Origin: Dyella terrae
GTDB taxonomy: Bacteria > Pseudomonadota > Gammaproteobacteria > Xanthomonadales > Rhodanobacteraceae
Direction of reading: 5' to 3'
Length of the DNA: 64,000 nucleotides
Assembly (NCBI RefSeq): GCF_022394535.1
Contig: NZ_CP089414.1
Coordinates: forward strand, 2,418,001 to 2,482,000
The notes under the pieces are model-generated. The model did not search any database and had not been told where the DNA came from. It was given only the letters and a program-made list of their open reading frames with translations. Both the position numbers and the translations under genes were made by a program. Shown here piece by piece: positions 36,252 to 46,263 of the stretch. Each line of letters opens with the position of its first letter. The first letter of the stretch is position 1.

Positions 36252-36662
36252 ACTTCGAGACTAGCAAAACCACGCGCGCGGTCCAGAGGGTTTTTGCCGC
36301 CTTTTTCACCCCCGTTCGCATCACTAAAGTGGACTGCATGTGGCATGCGGACCAGCTGGACCGACTGGTATTACTAGTTCGGCGTGAATATTGAGTCTGC
36401 GCGAATCACTGGTCTGGTTATCGAGCCAACGGACGTCCAAACACTGGTGTCATGACCAGCCATCTTCAAATCCACTCGCGGCGTCTGCTCAAGCCGTAGA
36501 CGCATGAGTCGAAATGGCCCGGACGAATGGGCCGATCGCAGCGAAACTTCATCGCTGCATTGCAACAAACACAGAGCAAAAGAATGGGCCAACCCAGGCA
36601 AGGCCGGCCCACGATGATGTGCGTTTCCACCCTCCCCGCACACAGGTGCGAGCAGGCTTGCG
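36252..36662. other. Intergenic region without a supported gene
   Basis: About 410 bases between pyk and the S1/P1 nuclease gene. An 89-codon frame on the minus strand (36374-36643) has no ribosome site and no recognisable composition, and I do not call it. The right part should hold the nuclease terminator: TGGGCC near 36584 and GGCCCA near 36605 could pair over a long loop. The left part holds the pyk promoter. Confidence 0.5.
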
Positions 36663-37472
36663 TCAGTGCGAGAGCGTCAGATTGAGCACTTCGGCCAACC
36701 GGCGACCCGCTTCGCGCAGGCGCAACTCAGCCACCGGCAGTTCCTTATCCACATAGGCCTGATCGATCTTGTGACCGTTGGGATAGATGTCGCGCGAGAT
36801 CGCGCACGACTCTTCGGCCCACTGTGCATAGGCGTTGTCGTAGGGCGGGATCGGCTGCGGCAAGGTCACCGTGCCTTCGCTCTCCAGCTTGTCCGCGTAC
36901 GCCTTGTAGTCGAGGCCGCTGGTCTTGAGCATGCCCGAGTCCCACACGCTATGCAGGTTGGTGCCCTTGTCGTTGAACTGCACCTGGTACTCGTTGCCGC
37001 CCTTGTCGTCACGCGAGCCCGCGTGCAGTGGCTGGTGTTCGTCGCCGATGAAGTGAACGACGAACTTCAACGCCTCCAGACGCGCCGCGTCCGGTTGGCT
37101 CTTGTCGCCCAGGATCTGCACGTAAAGATCGATCCCGGCAACCACGCAACGATCGCCTTTGCAGTCACGCGGCGGCGTGTAGTTGCAGTCACCCGAAATG
37201 AAATTGATGTAGTGCAGGCCGTTGGTCTGCTTCCACAGCGCGTCCTTGGTGGGATCGTTGCGGATCTCGTCCGGCCAGCTGGCGATATCGGCCAGGGACT
37301 TGGTGTGATCCGGCGCGAGCAGGCGCTCCACTTCCGCTTCCGCCGCCGGGCTCAAGTGGCGCTGCGCCAAGTCGGCCACGACGCTGTGGCCAAGCTGGCC
37401 CCATGCGTGCGCGGCGGGCGCCAAGGCGAAACAGATGAGAGCGGCGGCAACGGTTCGGCGCGGGAATGGCAT
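36663..37472 (-). CDS. S1/P1-type secreted nuclease
   Basis: 269 residues. The signal peptide ends at AHA, giving a mature N-terminus WGQLGH, where Trp24 and His29 are the first zinc ligands of the S1/P1 family. Further ligands are visible in IASWPDEIR, NGLHYINF, HFIGDEHQPLHAG and GTNLHSVWDSG. Such trinuclear-zinc enzymes degrade single-stranded DNA/RNA and remove 3'-phosphates outside the inner membrane. Probably periplasmic or secreted, for nucleic acid scavenging. The metal ligand set looks complete. Confidence 0.92.
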   Translation of the reverse strand: MPFPRRTVAAALICFALAPAAHAWGQLGHSVVADLAQRHLSPAAEAEVERLLAPDHTKSLADIASWPDEIRNDPTKDALWKQTNGLHYINFISGDCNYTPPRDCKGDRCVVAGIDLYVQILGDKSQPDAARLEALKFVVHFIGDEHQPLHAGSRDDKGGNEYQVQFNDKGTNLHSVWDSGMLKTSGLDYKAYADKLESEGTVTLPQPIPPYDNAYAQWAEESCAISRDIYPNGHKIDQAYVDKELPVAELRLREAGRRLAEVLNLTLSH

Positions 37473-37543
37473 GGTGCAGTGGTTCTTTGTAAGGAAACGA
37501 TCGAGTTTGCCACAGCCTCATGACAGGTCCGCGCCGACAACCC

Positions 37544-38014
37544 TCAGCCTTCGCCTGGGATCGAAAGCTGCTTGCCGTCCCCATCGTGCACGCTCACATC
37601 CACCTTGATGCCCTGCCGCACGCTCTGCGTGACGATGCAGAAGTCTTCGAACTGGGCTAGCACGCGATCGAGATGCTCGTACACCTCTGCCTTGTCGGCC
37701 AGTTGCAGGTCCACACCGATATGGGTGATGCGCAAACGGCCCTGCTCATTACGCGTCAGGGTGAGCTTGGCCTTTGCGCCCATGGTGCCGGGCGCGTTCT
37801 TGTACTTGCGCAGCGCGAACAACAGGCTAGCGGCCAGGCAGTTGGCCACGGCCGTGGCCATCATCCGCGAGGGGTTGGGCCCCGCGTTGCCACCCAGTGG
37901 CGCGGTTTCGTCCGTGATGAGGTCGGGAATCGGGGTGTCGTCGAAGCGCACGCGGAACTCGTAATCCGACACCTGCTCGAGGGTGATGCCAAAGCTCTGT
38001 TCTGTCTCGCTCAT
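37544..38014 (-). CDS. OsmC/Ohr-family protein
   Basis: 156 residues. Two family cysteines are visible, one in AVANCLAASLLFAL and one in FEDFCIVTQSV, the pair used for thiol peroxidase chemistry in OsmC and Ohr. The opening NAGPNPSRMM fits the OsmC superfamily, in a subgroup closer to uncharacterised OsmC-like proteins than to Ohr. Reduction of organic peroxides is likely but not proven. It lies 70 bases upstream of the nuclease gene. Confidence 0.85.
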   Translation of the reverse strand: MSETEQSFGITLEQVSDYEFRVRFDDTPIPDLITDETAPLGGNAGPNPSRMMATAVANCLAASLLFALRKYKNAPGTMGAKAKLTLTRNEQGRLRITHIGVDLQLADKAEVYEHLDRVLAQFEDFCIVTQSVRQGIKVDVSVHDGDGKQLSIPGEG

Positions 38015-38202
38015 GCCAAACTCCTGGTGGGCCGGGGCGCCCGAAAGAAAAGCCGATTCAAGCGCTTCCGGCGTCCGCTGAACAGCCCCATCCGGGTTAA
38101 CTGGCCCTAGATGGGAGCCGCGGGCCGGTTCAGGCTAAAATGACGGTTTTACGGCGGTCCCACAGCCGCCATTTTCGTCATCTCACCGGAGGACGCTGTC
38201 CC

Positions 38203-39216
38203 ATGGCAATTAAGGTCGCCATCAACGGTTACGGTCGCATTGGCCGCAACATTCTGCGCGCGCTGTACGAAGCCGGTCGCACCAACGAGATCCAAATCGT
38301 TGCGATCAATGACCTCGGCAATGCCGAGACCAATGCGCACCTGACCCAGTACGACACCGCGCACGGCAAGTTCCCGGGCACTGTGTCCGTGGAAGGCGGC
38401 GACCTGATCGTCAACGGCGACCGCATCAAGGTCTGCGCCGAGCGTGACCCCTCCAAGCTGCCGTGGGACGCCCTGGGCGTCGACGTGGTGCTGGAGTGCA
38501 CCGGTCTGTTCACCTCCAAGGCTAAGGCCAGCGCGCATATCGCTGCCGGCGCCAAGAAGGTGATCATCTCCGCCCCTGGCGATAAGGACGTGGACGGCAC
38601 CTTCGTCATCGGCGTGAACGACGACAAGCTCACCTCCAAGCTGGAAGTGATCTCCAACGCGTCGTGCACCACCAACTGCCTTGCTCCGCTGGCCAAGGTG
38701 CTGCACGAGAAGATCGGCATCCAGCGCGGCCTGATGACGACCATCCACGCCTATACCAACGACCAGGTGCTGACGGACGTCTATCACTCCGACCTGCGCC
38801 GCGCCCGTTCGGCCACGCACTCGCAGATCCCGACCAAGACCGGCGCTGCCGCTGCGGTCGGCCTGGTGCTGCCGGAACTCAACGGCAAGCTGGACGGTTT
38901 CGCCATGCGCGTGCCGACCATCAACGTGTCGGTCGTGGACCTTGTGTTCGACGCCGCCCGTCCGACCACCAAGGAAGAGGTTGACCAAGTCATCAGCGAA
39001 GCCGCCAACGGTCCGCTGAAGGGCATCCTGGCCGTCAACACTCAGCCGCTGGTGTCGATCGACTTCAACCACAACCCGGCTTCGTCCACCTATGACGCCA
39101 CGCAGACGCGCGTCATGGAAGGCACCCTTGTGAAGGTGCTGTCGTGGTACGACAACGAGTGGGGCTTCTCCAACCGCATGCTCGATATGACCATCGCGCT
39201 GATGGCTGCCAAGTAA
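38203..39216 (+). CDS. gap: Glyceraldehyde-3-phosphate dehydrogenase, type I
   Basis: 337 residues from the ATG at 38203, with GGAGG 10 bases upstream. The NAD-binding [10 protein letters not shown] and Asp37 (INDLG) favour NAD over NADP. The catalytic Cys155 is in [12 protein letters not shown]. It oxidises glyceraldehyde-3-phosphate to 1,3-bisphosphoglycerate. The erythrose-4-phosphate dehydrogenase relative Epd is the main alternative, less likely because this is the only such gene seen beside the glycolytic set. A longer frame from 38140 lacks a ribosome site. Confidence 0.94.
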   Translation: MAIKVAINGYGRIGRNILRALYEAGRTNEIQIVAINDLGNAETNAHLTQYDTAHGKFPGTVSVEGGDLIVNGDRIKVCAERDPSKLPWDALGVDVVLECTGLFTSKAKASAHIAAGAKKVIISAPGDKDVDGTFVIGVNDDKLTSKLEVISNASCTTNCLAPLAKVLHEKIGIQRGLMTTIHAYTNDQVLTDVYHSDLRRARSATHSQIPTKTGAAAAVGLVLPELNGKLDGFAMRVPTINVSVVDLVFDAARPTTKEEVDQVISEAANGPLKGILAVNTQPLVSIDFNHNPASSTYDATQTRVMEGTLVKVLSWYDNEWGFSNRMLDMTIALMAAK

Positions 39217-39240
39217 GCTACTCGCCAACGTAGTACACAC

Positions 39241-39265
39241 AAAAGCCGGGCCATGCCCGGCTTTT
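39241..39265 (+). terminator. Rho-independent terminator of gap
   Basis: AAAAGCCGGGC at 39241-39251 pairs with GCCCGGCTTTT at 39255-39265 around CAT, followed by further T residues. It lies 25 bases after the gap stop. Confidence 0.92.
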
Positions 39266-39403
39266 GTTTTTCCTGTACTCCGTACGCGGCATGCGGTCGC
39301 ACAACTCCACTACGCATCATCGACTTGATCCAGATCAGCGCAGCAGGCATGCGCTGGCGCAATCGTTCAGGCTTTTCCAACCACGCCCTTTCGGAGATAC
39401 CCG

Positions 39404-39853
39404 ATGATTCGCCAAGTCCTGGCCCTCGCCCTACTCGGCCTTTCCGCCACACCCCTGTGGGCCGCCGATTGCACTGCCACCATCGACGGCAACGATGCCA
39501 TGCAGTACGACCTGAAGAGCATCACCGTGCCCAAGACCTGCAAGCAGTTCACCGTGACGCTCAAGCACACGGGCAAGCTGCCCAAGGCGTCGATGGGCCA
39601 CAACTGGGTGCTGGGCACAGCGGCCGATGAGCCGGGCATCATTGCCGACGGCATGAAGGCCGGCGCAGACCAGAACTACATCAAGCCCGGCGACACACGC
39701 GTTATCGCCCACACCAAGCTGATCGGCGGCGGCGAGTCCGACAGCGCCACCTTCCTGGTATCCGAGCTCAAAGCGGGCGAAAGCTATGCTTACTTCTGCA
39801 CCTTCCCGGGCCATGCCGCCCTGATGAAGGGCACGTTGACGCTTGCCCCGTAA
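39404..39853 (+). CDS. azu: Azurin, periplasmic type I copper protein
   Basis: 149 residues. The signal peptide ends near WAA (residue 21). Copper ligands are all present: H66 (GHNWV), C132 and H137 (YFCTFPGH) and M141. C23 and C46 form the conserved disulphide. Azurin carries electrons in the periplasm, to nitrite reductase, cytochrome peroxidases or oxidases. No denitrification gene is in the window, so its partner is unknown. A terminator follows closely. Confidence 0.95.
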   Translation: MIRQVLALALLGLSATPLWAADCTATIDGNDAMQYDLKSITVPKTCKQFTVTLKHTGKLPKASMGHNWVLGTAADEPGIIADGMKAGADQNYIKPGDTRVIAHTKLIGGGESDSATFLVSELKAGESYAYFCTFPGHAALMKGTLTLAP

Positions 39854-39875
39854 AGCGGCCATCGCACAAAAAAGA

Positions 39876-39900
39876 AAAAGGCCGGTTTATCCGGCCTTTT
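39876..39900. terminator. Bidirectional terminator between azurin and tpx
   Basis: AAAAGGCCGG at 39876-39885 pairs with CCGGCCTTTT at 39891-39900 around TTTAT. A/T tails on both sides fit two convergent genes. Confidence 0.9.
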
Positions 39901-39933
39901 CTTGTCAACGCGGTAAGCGATGCCGTGCGACGC

Positions 39934-40434
39934 TTAACCGAGCGCCGTCAGCGCCGCATCGTAGTTCGGCTCGTGAGCAATCTCGCCGACCATTTCGCTG
40001 TGCACGACATTGTTCTGGCCATCCAGCACGACTACGGCACGCGCCGCGAGGCCAGCCAGCGGACCGGATGCGATCGCCACACCGTAGTTCTTGAGGAAGT
40101 CATGGCCACGCAGTGTCGAGAGCGTGACGACGTTGCTCAATCCTTCCGCACCGCAGAAGCGTGCCTGCGCGAACGGCAGGTCAGCGGAGATGCACAGCAC
40201 CACAGCGTTGTCGAGCTCACTCGCCTTCTCGTTGAAGCGGCGCACGGACGTGGCGCACGTCGGCGTGTCGACGCTGGGGAAAATGTTCAGCACCTTGCGC
40301 TTGCCATCAAAGCTGGCGAGCGTCACGTCGGCCAGATCCTTGCCGACCAGCGAGAACGCAGGCGCTGCATCACCCTTGGCGGGGAAATGACCGTCGACCT
40401 GGACCGGATTGCCTTTCAGCGTGACTTGGGACAT
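39934..40434 (-). CDS. tpx: Thiol peroxidase (atypical 2-Cys peroxiredoxin)
   Basis: 166 residues. The peroxidatic Cys60 is in [13 protein letters not shown], and the resolving Cys94 in ARFCGAEG, the Tpx arrangement. It reduces hydrogen peroxide and alkyl peroxides with thioredoxin. The ATG at 40434 is used; an upstream open frame to 40509 has no ribosome site and no homologous look. Single gene, convergent with azurin. Confidence 0.95.
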   Translation of the reverse strand: MSQVTLKGNPVQVDGHFPAKGDAAPAFSLVGKDLADVTLASFDGKRKVLNIFPSVDTPTCATSVRRFNEKASELDNAVVLCISADLPFAQARFCGAEGLSNVVTLSTLRGHDFLKNYGVAIASGPLAGLAARAVVVLDGQNNVVHSEMVGEIAHEPNYDAALTALG

Positions 40435-40686
40435 GGGACACCTCGTTGGATGGGGTGCATAAGTAAACCATGGCTTTCGTCGAAAAGATGCGTGGAGCGG
40501 TCGCTCCATAGACTACCCAGCATTGGCAGCATCAACCGACAGGATTCAGGCGCGTACCGCCGCATCTTAAGGCAGACCTTGACGCGCATGAATGGCAAGA
40601 GTGCGACTGTCACTCTTGCACCGACTAGATCAGCATCTGCCCCTTCGTCGCGACGTGTCCAAATGTCGCGATGTGGCCTTACGCAA

Positions 40687-41923
40687 TCAAAGTGGCTGCT
40701 TGCCAGTCCACTCCAATTGCAACCACAGTTTGGTGTCATCGCGCCCCCACTGGTCCGCACGATAGTCCGCCGCTTTCAGCAAAGCATTGAGCCCCGGCAT
40801 CAGCACATAGGACAACGAGGCGTCCCATTCGCTGCCGTAACGCGCACTGCCCCGAACCGAGCGGAACTCGTGGTACGTGACCGTCCAGGCAAATCGACGT
40901 GCCACACCCGTGCGACCCAGTGGTCCGTTGAGTGTCACGTAGTAATCCTGCAAACCCGTCGCCGGAGTCACCGTGAACTGGTCGTCCCAACCGTTGAAGG
41001 CATGCATGCTGGCCAGTGGCGTTTGCAGTGCGGTGCAGCTATCGCCGCCAAGAAACTCCCAACCCAGCTTGCCCGTGATGCCCCATTGCGTCCATGACGG
41101 TTCTACCAGCCAGTACTTGTGCTCAAAACCCAAGGGATTATTGGCGTAGTCGTACTGACGCGCACCTTCTGCACTCCATCCAAAACCACCGTCTGCAGCC
41201 GGCTTGCCCGTCCAGCGGACGCCATAAGTGGCCGTGGACGCTGTGGCGACGTCCTTATCCTTGTGCAGATAGGCGTAGCCGACTACCTGTTGTCGCCCAT
41301 GACCCCAGGCGACATGCAGCAAATGCGTGTTGAGATCGCGCTGACGAGCGAGCGGATTGATCGCATCCGGACCGGCCACACGATTCACGCGATCGATCCA
41401 GTCATAGCTGAAGGATCCAGTTCGCGGCGGGCTTCCATTGCAGGGCCACCGCATCGAAGGTCTGCTCGAACTGACGCCATGGTGCGGTACCGATCCAGCG
41501 CTGGTTGTCCAGCGTCATTTCCTGTCGCCCGACCTTGGCGCTCGCCGTGTCTACCTGCCAGGCAAGCCATGCCTGATTGAGAGCAGCCCCCTTGGGATCG
41601 GTGATGGAGGGGTACTGCGTTTGCCCGTTCGCCCCACTGTTGTAGTGATTGCCGGCACTCGCCGTGCCGACACCTTCAACGAAATAGCTCCAGCCGTAAC
41701 CTATCTGGCTGCGTATGCCCAGCCGAAGACGCAGCGTATCGGCATAGGCGTGCGGCGAGTACGCGGCACTGTCCACCTGCTCATGGCGCAATCGCGCATT
41801 CCATTCCAACTGCACGCCGGTATCCGATGATTCCGACGACTGCGCAAGGGCCGCATCGGACAACCCAAGCAAGGCAAACGCAACGAAATACGTTTGAAAA
41901 GACGATGCACACTTCACGAACAA
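40687..41923 (-). pseudogene. Alginate-export-type outer-membrane porin, split by a frameshift
   Basis: Two frames form one barrel of about 410 residues. The first (41923 to about 41415) has a signal peptide ending in ALAQ, then NARLRHEQVDS, LRLRLGIRSQ and KVGRQEMTLDNQRWIG. This is the look of the alginate-export/AlgE-like barrel class found in xanthomonads. The second frame continues to 40687 with FSYDWIDRVNRV and closes with LWLQLEWTGKQPL. The break is in GGATCC near 41412-41420: one extra base separates the frames. The substrate is unknown. An Anr/FNR-like box lies about 60 bases before the start. Confidence 0.8.
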
Positions 41924-42259
41924 CTCCTGTCGATGAACTACCGGGACGTGCCAGCAGTGTCGAAAAGAGCGGCTGTGAAAGCCCTGATCACCGTCAATCG
42001 TGCGACGTACCCACGTTCATTGTGACAGCGAGATTCGCAAGAACATACGACAACATGCCCACCAGATGAACGCGCCATTCACTATCTGCCACGCGCAGTG
42101 GCCCGCGAGCGTCTTGTTGACCGCTTGGACAGATTCGGAATCCACGCGACCGATCACGCTTGTTCGGGCCACGATATCGCCAACGTCAGGCAAGCATGCC
42201 GATGGCGCATCCAACCATGCCACCGACGCGTCACGACCGTCGATCATGCGGGGTAACCG
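41924..42259. other. Intergenic region between hemN and the porin gene
   Basis: About 335 bases with no credible gene. It holds the promoter of the porin gene and the CTGATcaccGTCAA motif at 41984-41997. Nothing else recognised. Confidence 0.5.
41984..41997. promoter_or_regulatory. Candidate Anr/FNR box upstream of the porin gene
   Basis: CTGATcaccGTCAA differs by one base from the Anr-type pattern TTGATnnnnGTCAA. The site is centred about 67 bases before the porin ATG. Short motifs can occur by chance, so this is a candidate only. Confidence 0.4.
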
Positions 42260-43660
42260 TCATATCGTGCGAGAGTAACGCGGTGCATCCAACGCTCTGC
42301 TGAGGTAGGCGTCGAAGCACATCGCAACGTTGCGCAGCAGTAGCCGGCCACGCGGTGTGACGCGAATGACATTCGCATCCAGCTCGACGAGCCCATCGTC
42401 GACACACTGGTCCAGTCGCTCGAGTTCAGAGGCGAAAGCGTCGCCGAACCGAAAGCCCTTCCCTTCCATGAAACGCTGCATGTCGATCTGGCCGTGACAC
42501 ATCAGCTCCCCGATGACGGCCCGACGCAACTGATCGTCGTCGCTTAAGCGAATGCCGCGACTGACCGGTAGGCGCCCCGAAGCGAGCGCTGCTTCATAGC
42601 CCAGGAGATCACGTGCGTTCTGACTGTAGGTGTCGCCAACACGGCTGATCGCGCTCACGCCAAGACCCACGATGTCGCAGTCGCCATGGGTGGAGTAGCC
42701 CTGGAAGTTGCGCTGCAACGTGCCGGCCCGCTGTGCACGAACCAGTTCGTCATCGGCACGGGCGAAGTGATCCATGCCGACGTAGACGTAGCCGGCCTCG
42801 CACAGCATCCGGAAAGCGACGCCGAACAAAGCCAGGCGCGTCGATGAATCGGGTAGATCCTCGTCGTCGATCTGGTGCTGCGCTTTGAACAGATGCGGCA
42901 GATGGGCGTAGCCGTAGACCGCCACACGGTCTGGCGCCAACGCGATGACCTGCTCCAGCGTGCGCTGGAAACCATCGAGCGTCTGGCGCGGCAACCCATA
43001 GATCAGGTCCACGCTGACCGAGCCGTAGCCGGCGTCACGTGCCGCATCGATCACCTCGCGCGTCTGCTCTACGCTCTGGATGCGATTGACCGCCGCCTGC
43101 ACGTCGGGATCGAAATCCTGGATACCTACCGACAGACGATTGAATCCAAGCGCGGCCAGATCACGCACATAGCGGCCATCCGCATAGCGCGGGTCGATCT
43201 CGATACCGTATTCCCGAATACCATCCCGGCGATAAGAGAAGTGTCCTTCGAGAGCAGCCACCAGCCGCGCCATGCGAGGCGCATCGAGGAAGTTCGGCGT
43301 ACCACCGCCGAGATGAAGCTGCAGCAAGGGGCGTCCACGATCGAACAGCGAACCCGTGAGGGCGATCTCACGCCGCAGTACGTCGAGATAATGGTCAGCG
43401 CGGGTGACGTCGCGCGTGATAATGCGGGTGCAGCCACAGTAGAAGCACGGGCTGAAACAGAACGGCACATGCACGTAAAGCGACAACGGCTGCGGCGACG
43501 GTGTTTCGTTGGATGCGATGGCTGCCGCACGAAATGCGGCCTCATCAAAGCCCGTGTGGAACTGCGGCGCCGTCGGATAGCTTGTGTAACGAGGGCCGGG
43601 CACATCGTAACGGGCAACGAGTGCGGGATCGAATTCCGGAACGATGATGTTCGTGCGCAT
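42260..43660 (-). CDS. hemN: Oxygen-independent coproporphyrinogen III oxidase
   Basis: 466 residues. The radical-SAM cluster motif is C68-x3-C72-x2-C75 in PFCFSPCFYCGC, followed by the GGGTPNF motif and the HemN-specific C-terminal domain. It decarboxylates coproporphyrinogen III to protoporphyrinogen IX without oxygen, using SAM. The long HemN form is distinguished from HemW by length, the N-terminal YDVPGPRYTSYPTA and the extra Cys77. It supports haem synthesis under low oxygen, which fits the upstream Anr-like site. Confidence 0.95.
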   Translation of the reverse strand: MRTNIIVPEFDPALVARYDVPGPRYTSYPTAPQFHTGFDEAAFRAAAIASNETPSPQPLSLYVHVPFCFSPCFYCGCTRIITRDVTRADHYLDVLRREIALTGSLFDRGRPLLQLHLGGGTPNFLDAPRMARLVAALEGHFSYRRDGIREYGIEIDPRYADGRYVRDLAALGFNRLSVGIQDFDPDVQAAVNRIQSVEQTREVIDAARDAGYGSVSVDLIYGLPRQTLDGFQRTLEQVIALAPDRVAVYGYAHLPHLFKAQHQIDDEDLPDSSTRLALFGVAFRMLCEAGYVYVGMDHFARADDELVRAQRAGTLQRNFQGYSTHGDCDIVGLGVSAISRVGDTYSQNARDLLGYEAALASGRLPVSRGIRLSDDDQLRRAVIGELMCHGQIDMQRFMEGKGFRFGDAFASELERLDQCVDDGLVELDANVIRVTPRGRLLLRNVAMCFDAYLSRALDAPRYSRTI

Positions 43661-43695
43661 GCGCGGCAGTATCGCGGCGGCGGCGAACTACGGAC

Positions 43696-43709
43696 CTGAC
43701 GCCCATCAG
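43696..43709. promoter_or_regulatory. Candidate Anr/FNR box upstream of hemN
   Basis: On the minus strand CTGATgggcGTCAG matches eight of ten fixed positions of TTGATnnnnGTCAA. It is centred about 42 bases before the hemN ATG, so it could overlap the -35 region. hemN is a common Anr/FNR target in gammaproteobacteria. Confidence 0.4.
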
Positions 43710-43769
43710 GGCTCTGCGACAATTCGCACGCCACCGTGGGCACAGCCCACGGTGGCGCAGCGACGTCGT

Positions 43770-44756
43770 TTACTTCTTGAGCGGCGCGATGGTCTGCTCG
43801 ATGGCGCCGAAGATGGACACGCCCGACGTATCGGTCACGTCGATGCGCAAGCTATTGCCAAACGACAGGAACGGCGTGGACGGCTTGCCGTCACGCAGGG
43901 TTTCTACCGTGCGCTGTTCGGCCAGGCACGAGGCGCCCTTGCTGGTGTCTTCGTTGGCGATGGTGCCCGAGCCAACAATGGTGCCGGCCGTCAACGGACG
44001 CGACTTGGCGGCATGCGCCACCAGTTGCGCGAAGTTGAACTGCATGTCCACGCCGCACTCGGCTTCACCGAACCACTGGCCGTTGAGCCAGGTGCGCATG
44101 GGCAAATGCAGCTTTTCATCCTGCCACGCATCGCCCAGTTCGTCCGGCGTCACAAACACCGGCGACAGTGCGGAGCGCGGCTTGGACTGCAGGAAGCCGA
44201 AACCCTTGGCGAGTTCGCCCGGAATCAGGTTACGCAGCGAGACGTCGTTGACCAGGCCAACCAGCTGGATGTGCGCAGCCGCCTGCGCCGGCGTCACCGC
44301 CATCGGCACGTCGTCGGTGATCACTACCACCTCGGCTTCCAGATCGATGCCGTAGTCCTCGCTCGGCACCACCACCGGATCACGGGGACCAAGGAAGCCG
44401 GCGCTGGTCGCCTGATACATCAGCGGATCGACATAAAAAGACTCCGGCACTTCCGCACCGCGCGCACGACGCACGCGCTCCACGTGCGGCAGGTAGGCGC
44501 TACCGTCGACGAATTCATAGGCGCGCGGCAGCGGCGCGGCCAGTGCGGTCATGTCGAGGGCGAACGCGCCATTCGCGGTGCCTGCGTTCAGTTCCTCGTA
44601 CAGCGCGTTGAGACGCGGCGCCGCGCTCGACCAGTCGTCCAGCGCTGATTGCAGCGTCGGCGCAATGCCGGTGGCCTTGACCGCCTGCGTCAGCGCGCGA
44701 TTGACGACAACCAAGGTGCCGTCGCGGCCGCCTTCCTTCAGTGAACCCAGTTTCAT
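43770..44756 (-). CDS. fahA: Fumarylacetoacetate hydrolase family protein, tyrosine pathway
   Basis: 328 residues of the FAH superfamily. Metal- and substrate-site motifs are visible: DYGIDLEAEVVVI (metal-binding acidic residues), VNDVSLRNLIP, and TIVGSGTIANED. It splits fumarylacetoacetate to fumarate and acetoacetate, the last step of tyrosine breakdown. It lies 68 bases after hmgA on the same strand, with a GGAG ribosome site, so the two are probably co-transcribed. A more general FAH-type hydrolase is possible, but the context argues for FahA. Confidence 0.9.
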   Translation of the reverse strand: MKLGSLKEGGRDGTLVVVNRALTQAVKATGIAPTLQSALDDWSSAAPRLNALYEELNAGTANGAFALDMTALAAPLPRAYEFVDGSAYLPHVERVRRARGAEVPESFYVDPLMYQATSAGFLGPRDPVVVPSEDYGIDLEAEVVVITDDVPMAVTPAQAAAHIQLVGLVNDVSLRNLIPGELAKGFGFLQSKPRSALSPVFVTPDELGDAWQDEKLHLPMRTWLNGQWFGEAECGVDMQFNFAQLVAHAAKSRPLTAGTIVGSGTIANEDTSKGASCLAEQRTVETLRDGKPSTPFLSFGNSLRIDVTDTSGVSIFGAIEQTIAPLKK

Positions 44757-44824
44757 GCTTTGCTCCGTCGACCGTGCAGGGCACAGTCTGCCATCTTGTG
44801 TTGATCGTTAGTCCGATGCCGGAC

Positions 44825-46123
44825 TTACTTGCCCGTGAAATGCTTGTGGATGCCCTGCCAGCACTCGTAGTAGTTACCCTGCAGCTCCGGCGAGGCCAGT
44901 GCCTGCTTGGTCGGCTGGATCACGCGGCGGGTTTCGAACATGAAGGCCATCGTGCCGGTAATGACGTCCGGCTGCGAAAGGTCGCGCGTGGACGCTTTCT
45001 CGTAAGTCGCCGCATCCGGGCCGTGGCCGCTCATGCAGTTGTGCAGCGAGGCGCCGCCCGGCGAGAAGCCCTCGGCCTTGGCGTCATACGCGCCGGTGAT
45101 CAGCCCCATGAACTCGCTCGCGATATTGCGGTGGAACCACGGCGGGCGGAACGTATGCTGTGCCACCAGCCAGCGCGGCGGGAAGATCACGAAATCCATG
45201 TTGCTCACGCCGTCCGTATCACTCGGCGAATGCAGCACAAGGAAGATGCTCGGATCCGGGTGATCGAAGCTGATCGAGCCGATGGTGTTGAAGCGGCGCA
45301 GGTCGTACTTGTACGGCGCATAGTTGCCATGCCAGCCCACTACATCCAGCGGCGAGTGGTCGATGCCTGCGCGCCACAGGTTGCCACCAAACTTGGCGAT
45401 CAACTCGAACTTACCTTCGACATCCTCGTAGGCGGCCACCGGCGTGAGGAAGTCACGCGGGTTCGCCAGACCGTTGCTGCCAATGGGGCCAAGGTCAGGC
45501 AGACGCAGCAGCGCACCGAAGTTCTCCGCGACATAGCCGCGCGCGGTGTCGTCGAGCAGCTCCACGCGGAAGCGCACGCCACGCGGGATCACGGCGATTT
45601 CCAGCGGCTCCAGCTCGATGACGCCCATCTCGGTGACCAGCTTCAGGCGCCCGTGCTGGGGCACGATCAGCAGCTCGCCGTCGGCGTTGTAGAAGAAGCG
45701 GCCCTTCATCGAGCGGTTGGCGGTGTAAACGTGGATGCCTACGCCGGTCTGGTCCGCCGCGCTGCCATTGCCGGCCACGGTGAACATACCGTCGATGAAG
45801 TCGGTGGGTTCGGCGGGCAGCGGGAACGGGCTCCAGCGCAACTGGTTCGGGTTGGCCGGAACCTCGTTGAAGCGGTTGTGGAAGCGGCCGTCCGGCATCG
45901 CCTCGAATGGGTGGTGCATGGCCGCCGGGCGGATGCGGTACAGCCAGCTGCGCCGGTTGCTGTGGCGCGGCGCGGTGAAGGCCGAGCCGGAGATCTGCTC
46001 GGCGTAGAGCCCATGGGCCGCCTGCTGCGGCGAGTTCTGCCCTTCGGGCAGCACCCCGGGCAGGGCCTCGGTGGCGAATTCGTTGGCGAAACCTGACTGA
46101 TACTGCTGTTTGCTGGCTGACAT
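44825..46123 (-). CDS. hmgA: Homogentisate 1,2-dioxygenase
   Basis: 432 residues, standard for HmgA. The N-terminal [16 protein letters not shown] is typical, and the C-terminal metal site region includes [25 protein letters not shown] and [15 protein letters not shown] with the expected His/Glu set. It opens the homogentisate ring to maleylacetoacetate. The ATG at 46123 is preferred to a longer frame at 46162. Upstream lies hpd on the same strand, separated by an opposite gene. Confidence 0.96.
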   Translation of the reverse strand: MSASKQQYQSGFANEFATEALPGVLPEGQNSPQQAAHGLYAEQISGSAFTAPRHSNRRSWLYRIRPAAMHHPFEAMPDGRFHNRFNEVPANPNQLRWSPFPLPAEPTDFIDGMFTVAGNGSAADQTGVGIHVYTANRSMKGRFFYNADGELLIVPQHGRLKLVTEMGVIELEPLEIAVIPRGVRFRVELLDDTARGYVAENFGALLRLPDLGPIGSNGLANPRDFLTPVAAYEDVEGKFELIAKFGGNLWRAGIDHSPLDVVGWHGNYAPYKYDLRRFNTIGSISFDHPDPSIFLVLHSPSDTDGVSNMDFVIFPPRWLVAQHTFRPPWFHRNIASEFMGLITGAYDAKAEGFSPGGASLHNCMSGHGPDAATYEKASTRDLSQPDVITGTMAFMFETRRVIQPTKQALASPELQGNYYECWQGIHKHFTGK

Positions 46124-46263
46124 GGAAGCTCCGCGATCTGCCCGAGTGCGGGGGCACCACACGCCCCTCGCGATCCTATTAATCTTGCCCTACAACCGTT
46201 GGCCGCCTCACCCCAAGGACGAGGCGTTGTTCGTCTATTGCAACAACATCACAAGGAACCCGC

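Noticed and set aside
36374..36643. 89-codon minus-strand frame in the pyk-nuclease gap
   Set aside because: No ribosome site, no family resemblance, and Ser/Arg-rich as expected by chance.
44741..46096. 451-codon plus-strand frame opposite hmgA
   Set aside because: Shadow frame; hmgA has full conserved motifs and correct length.
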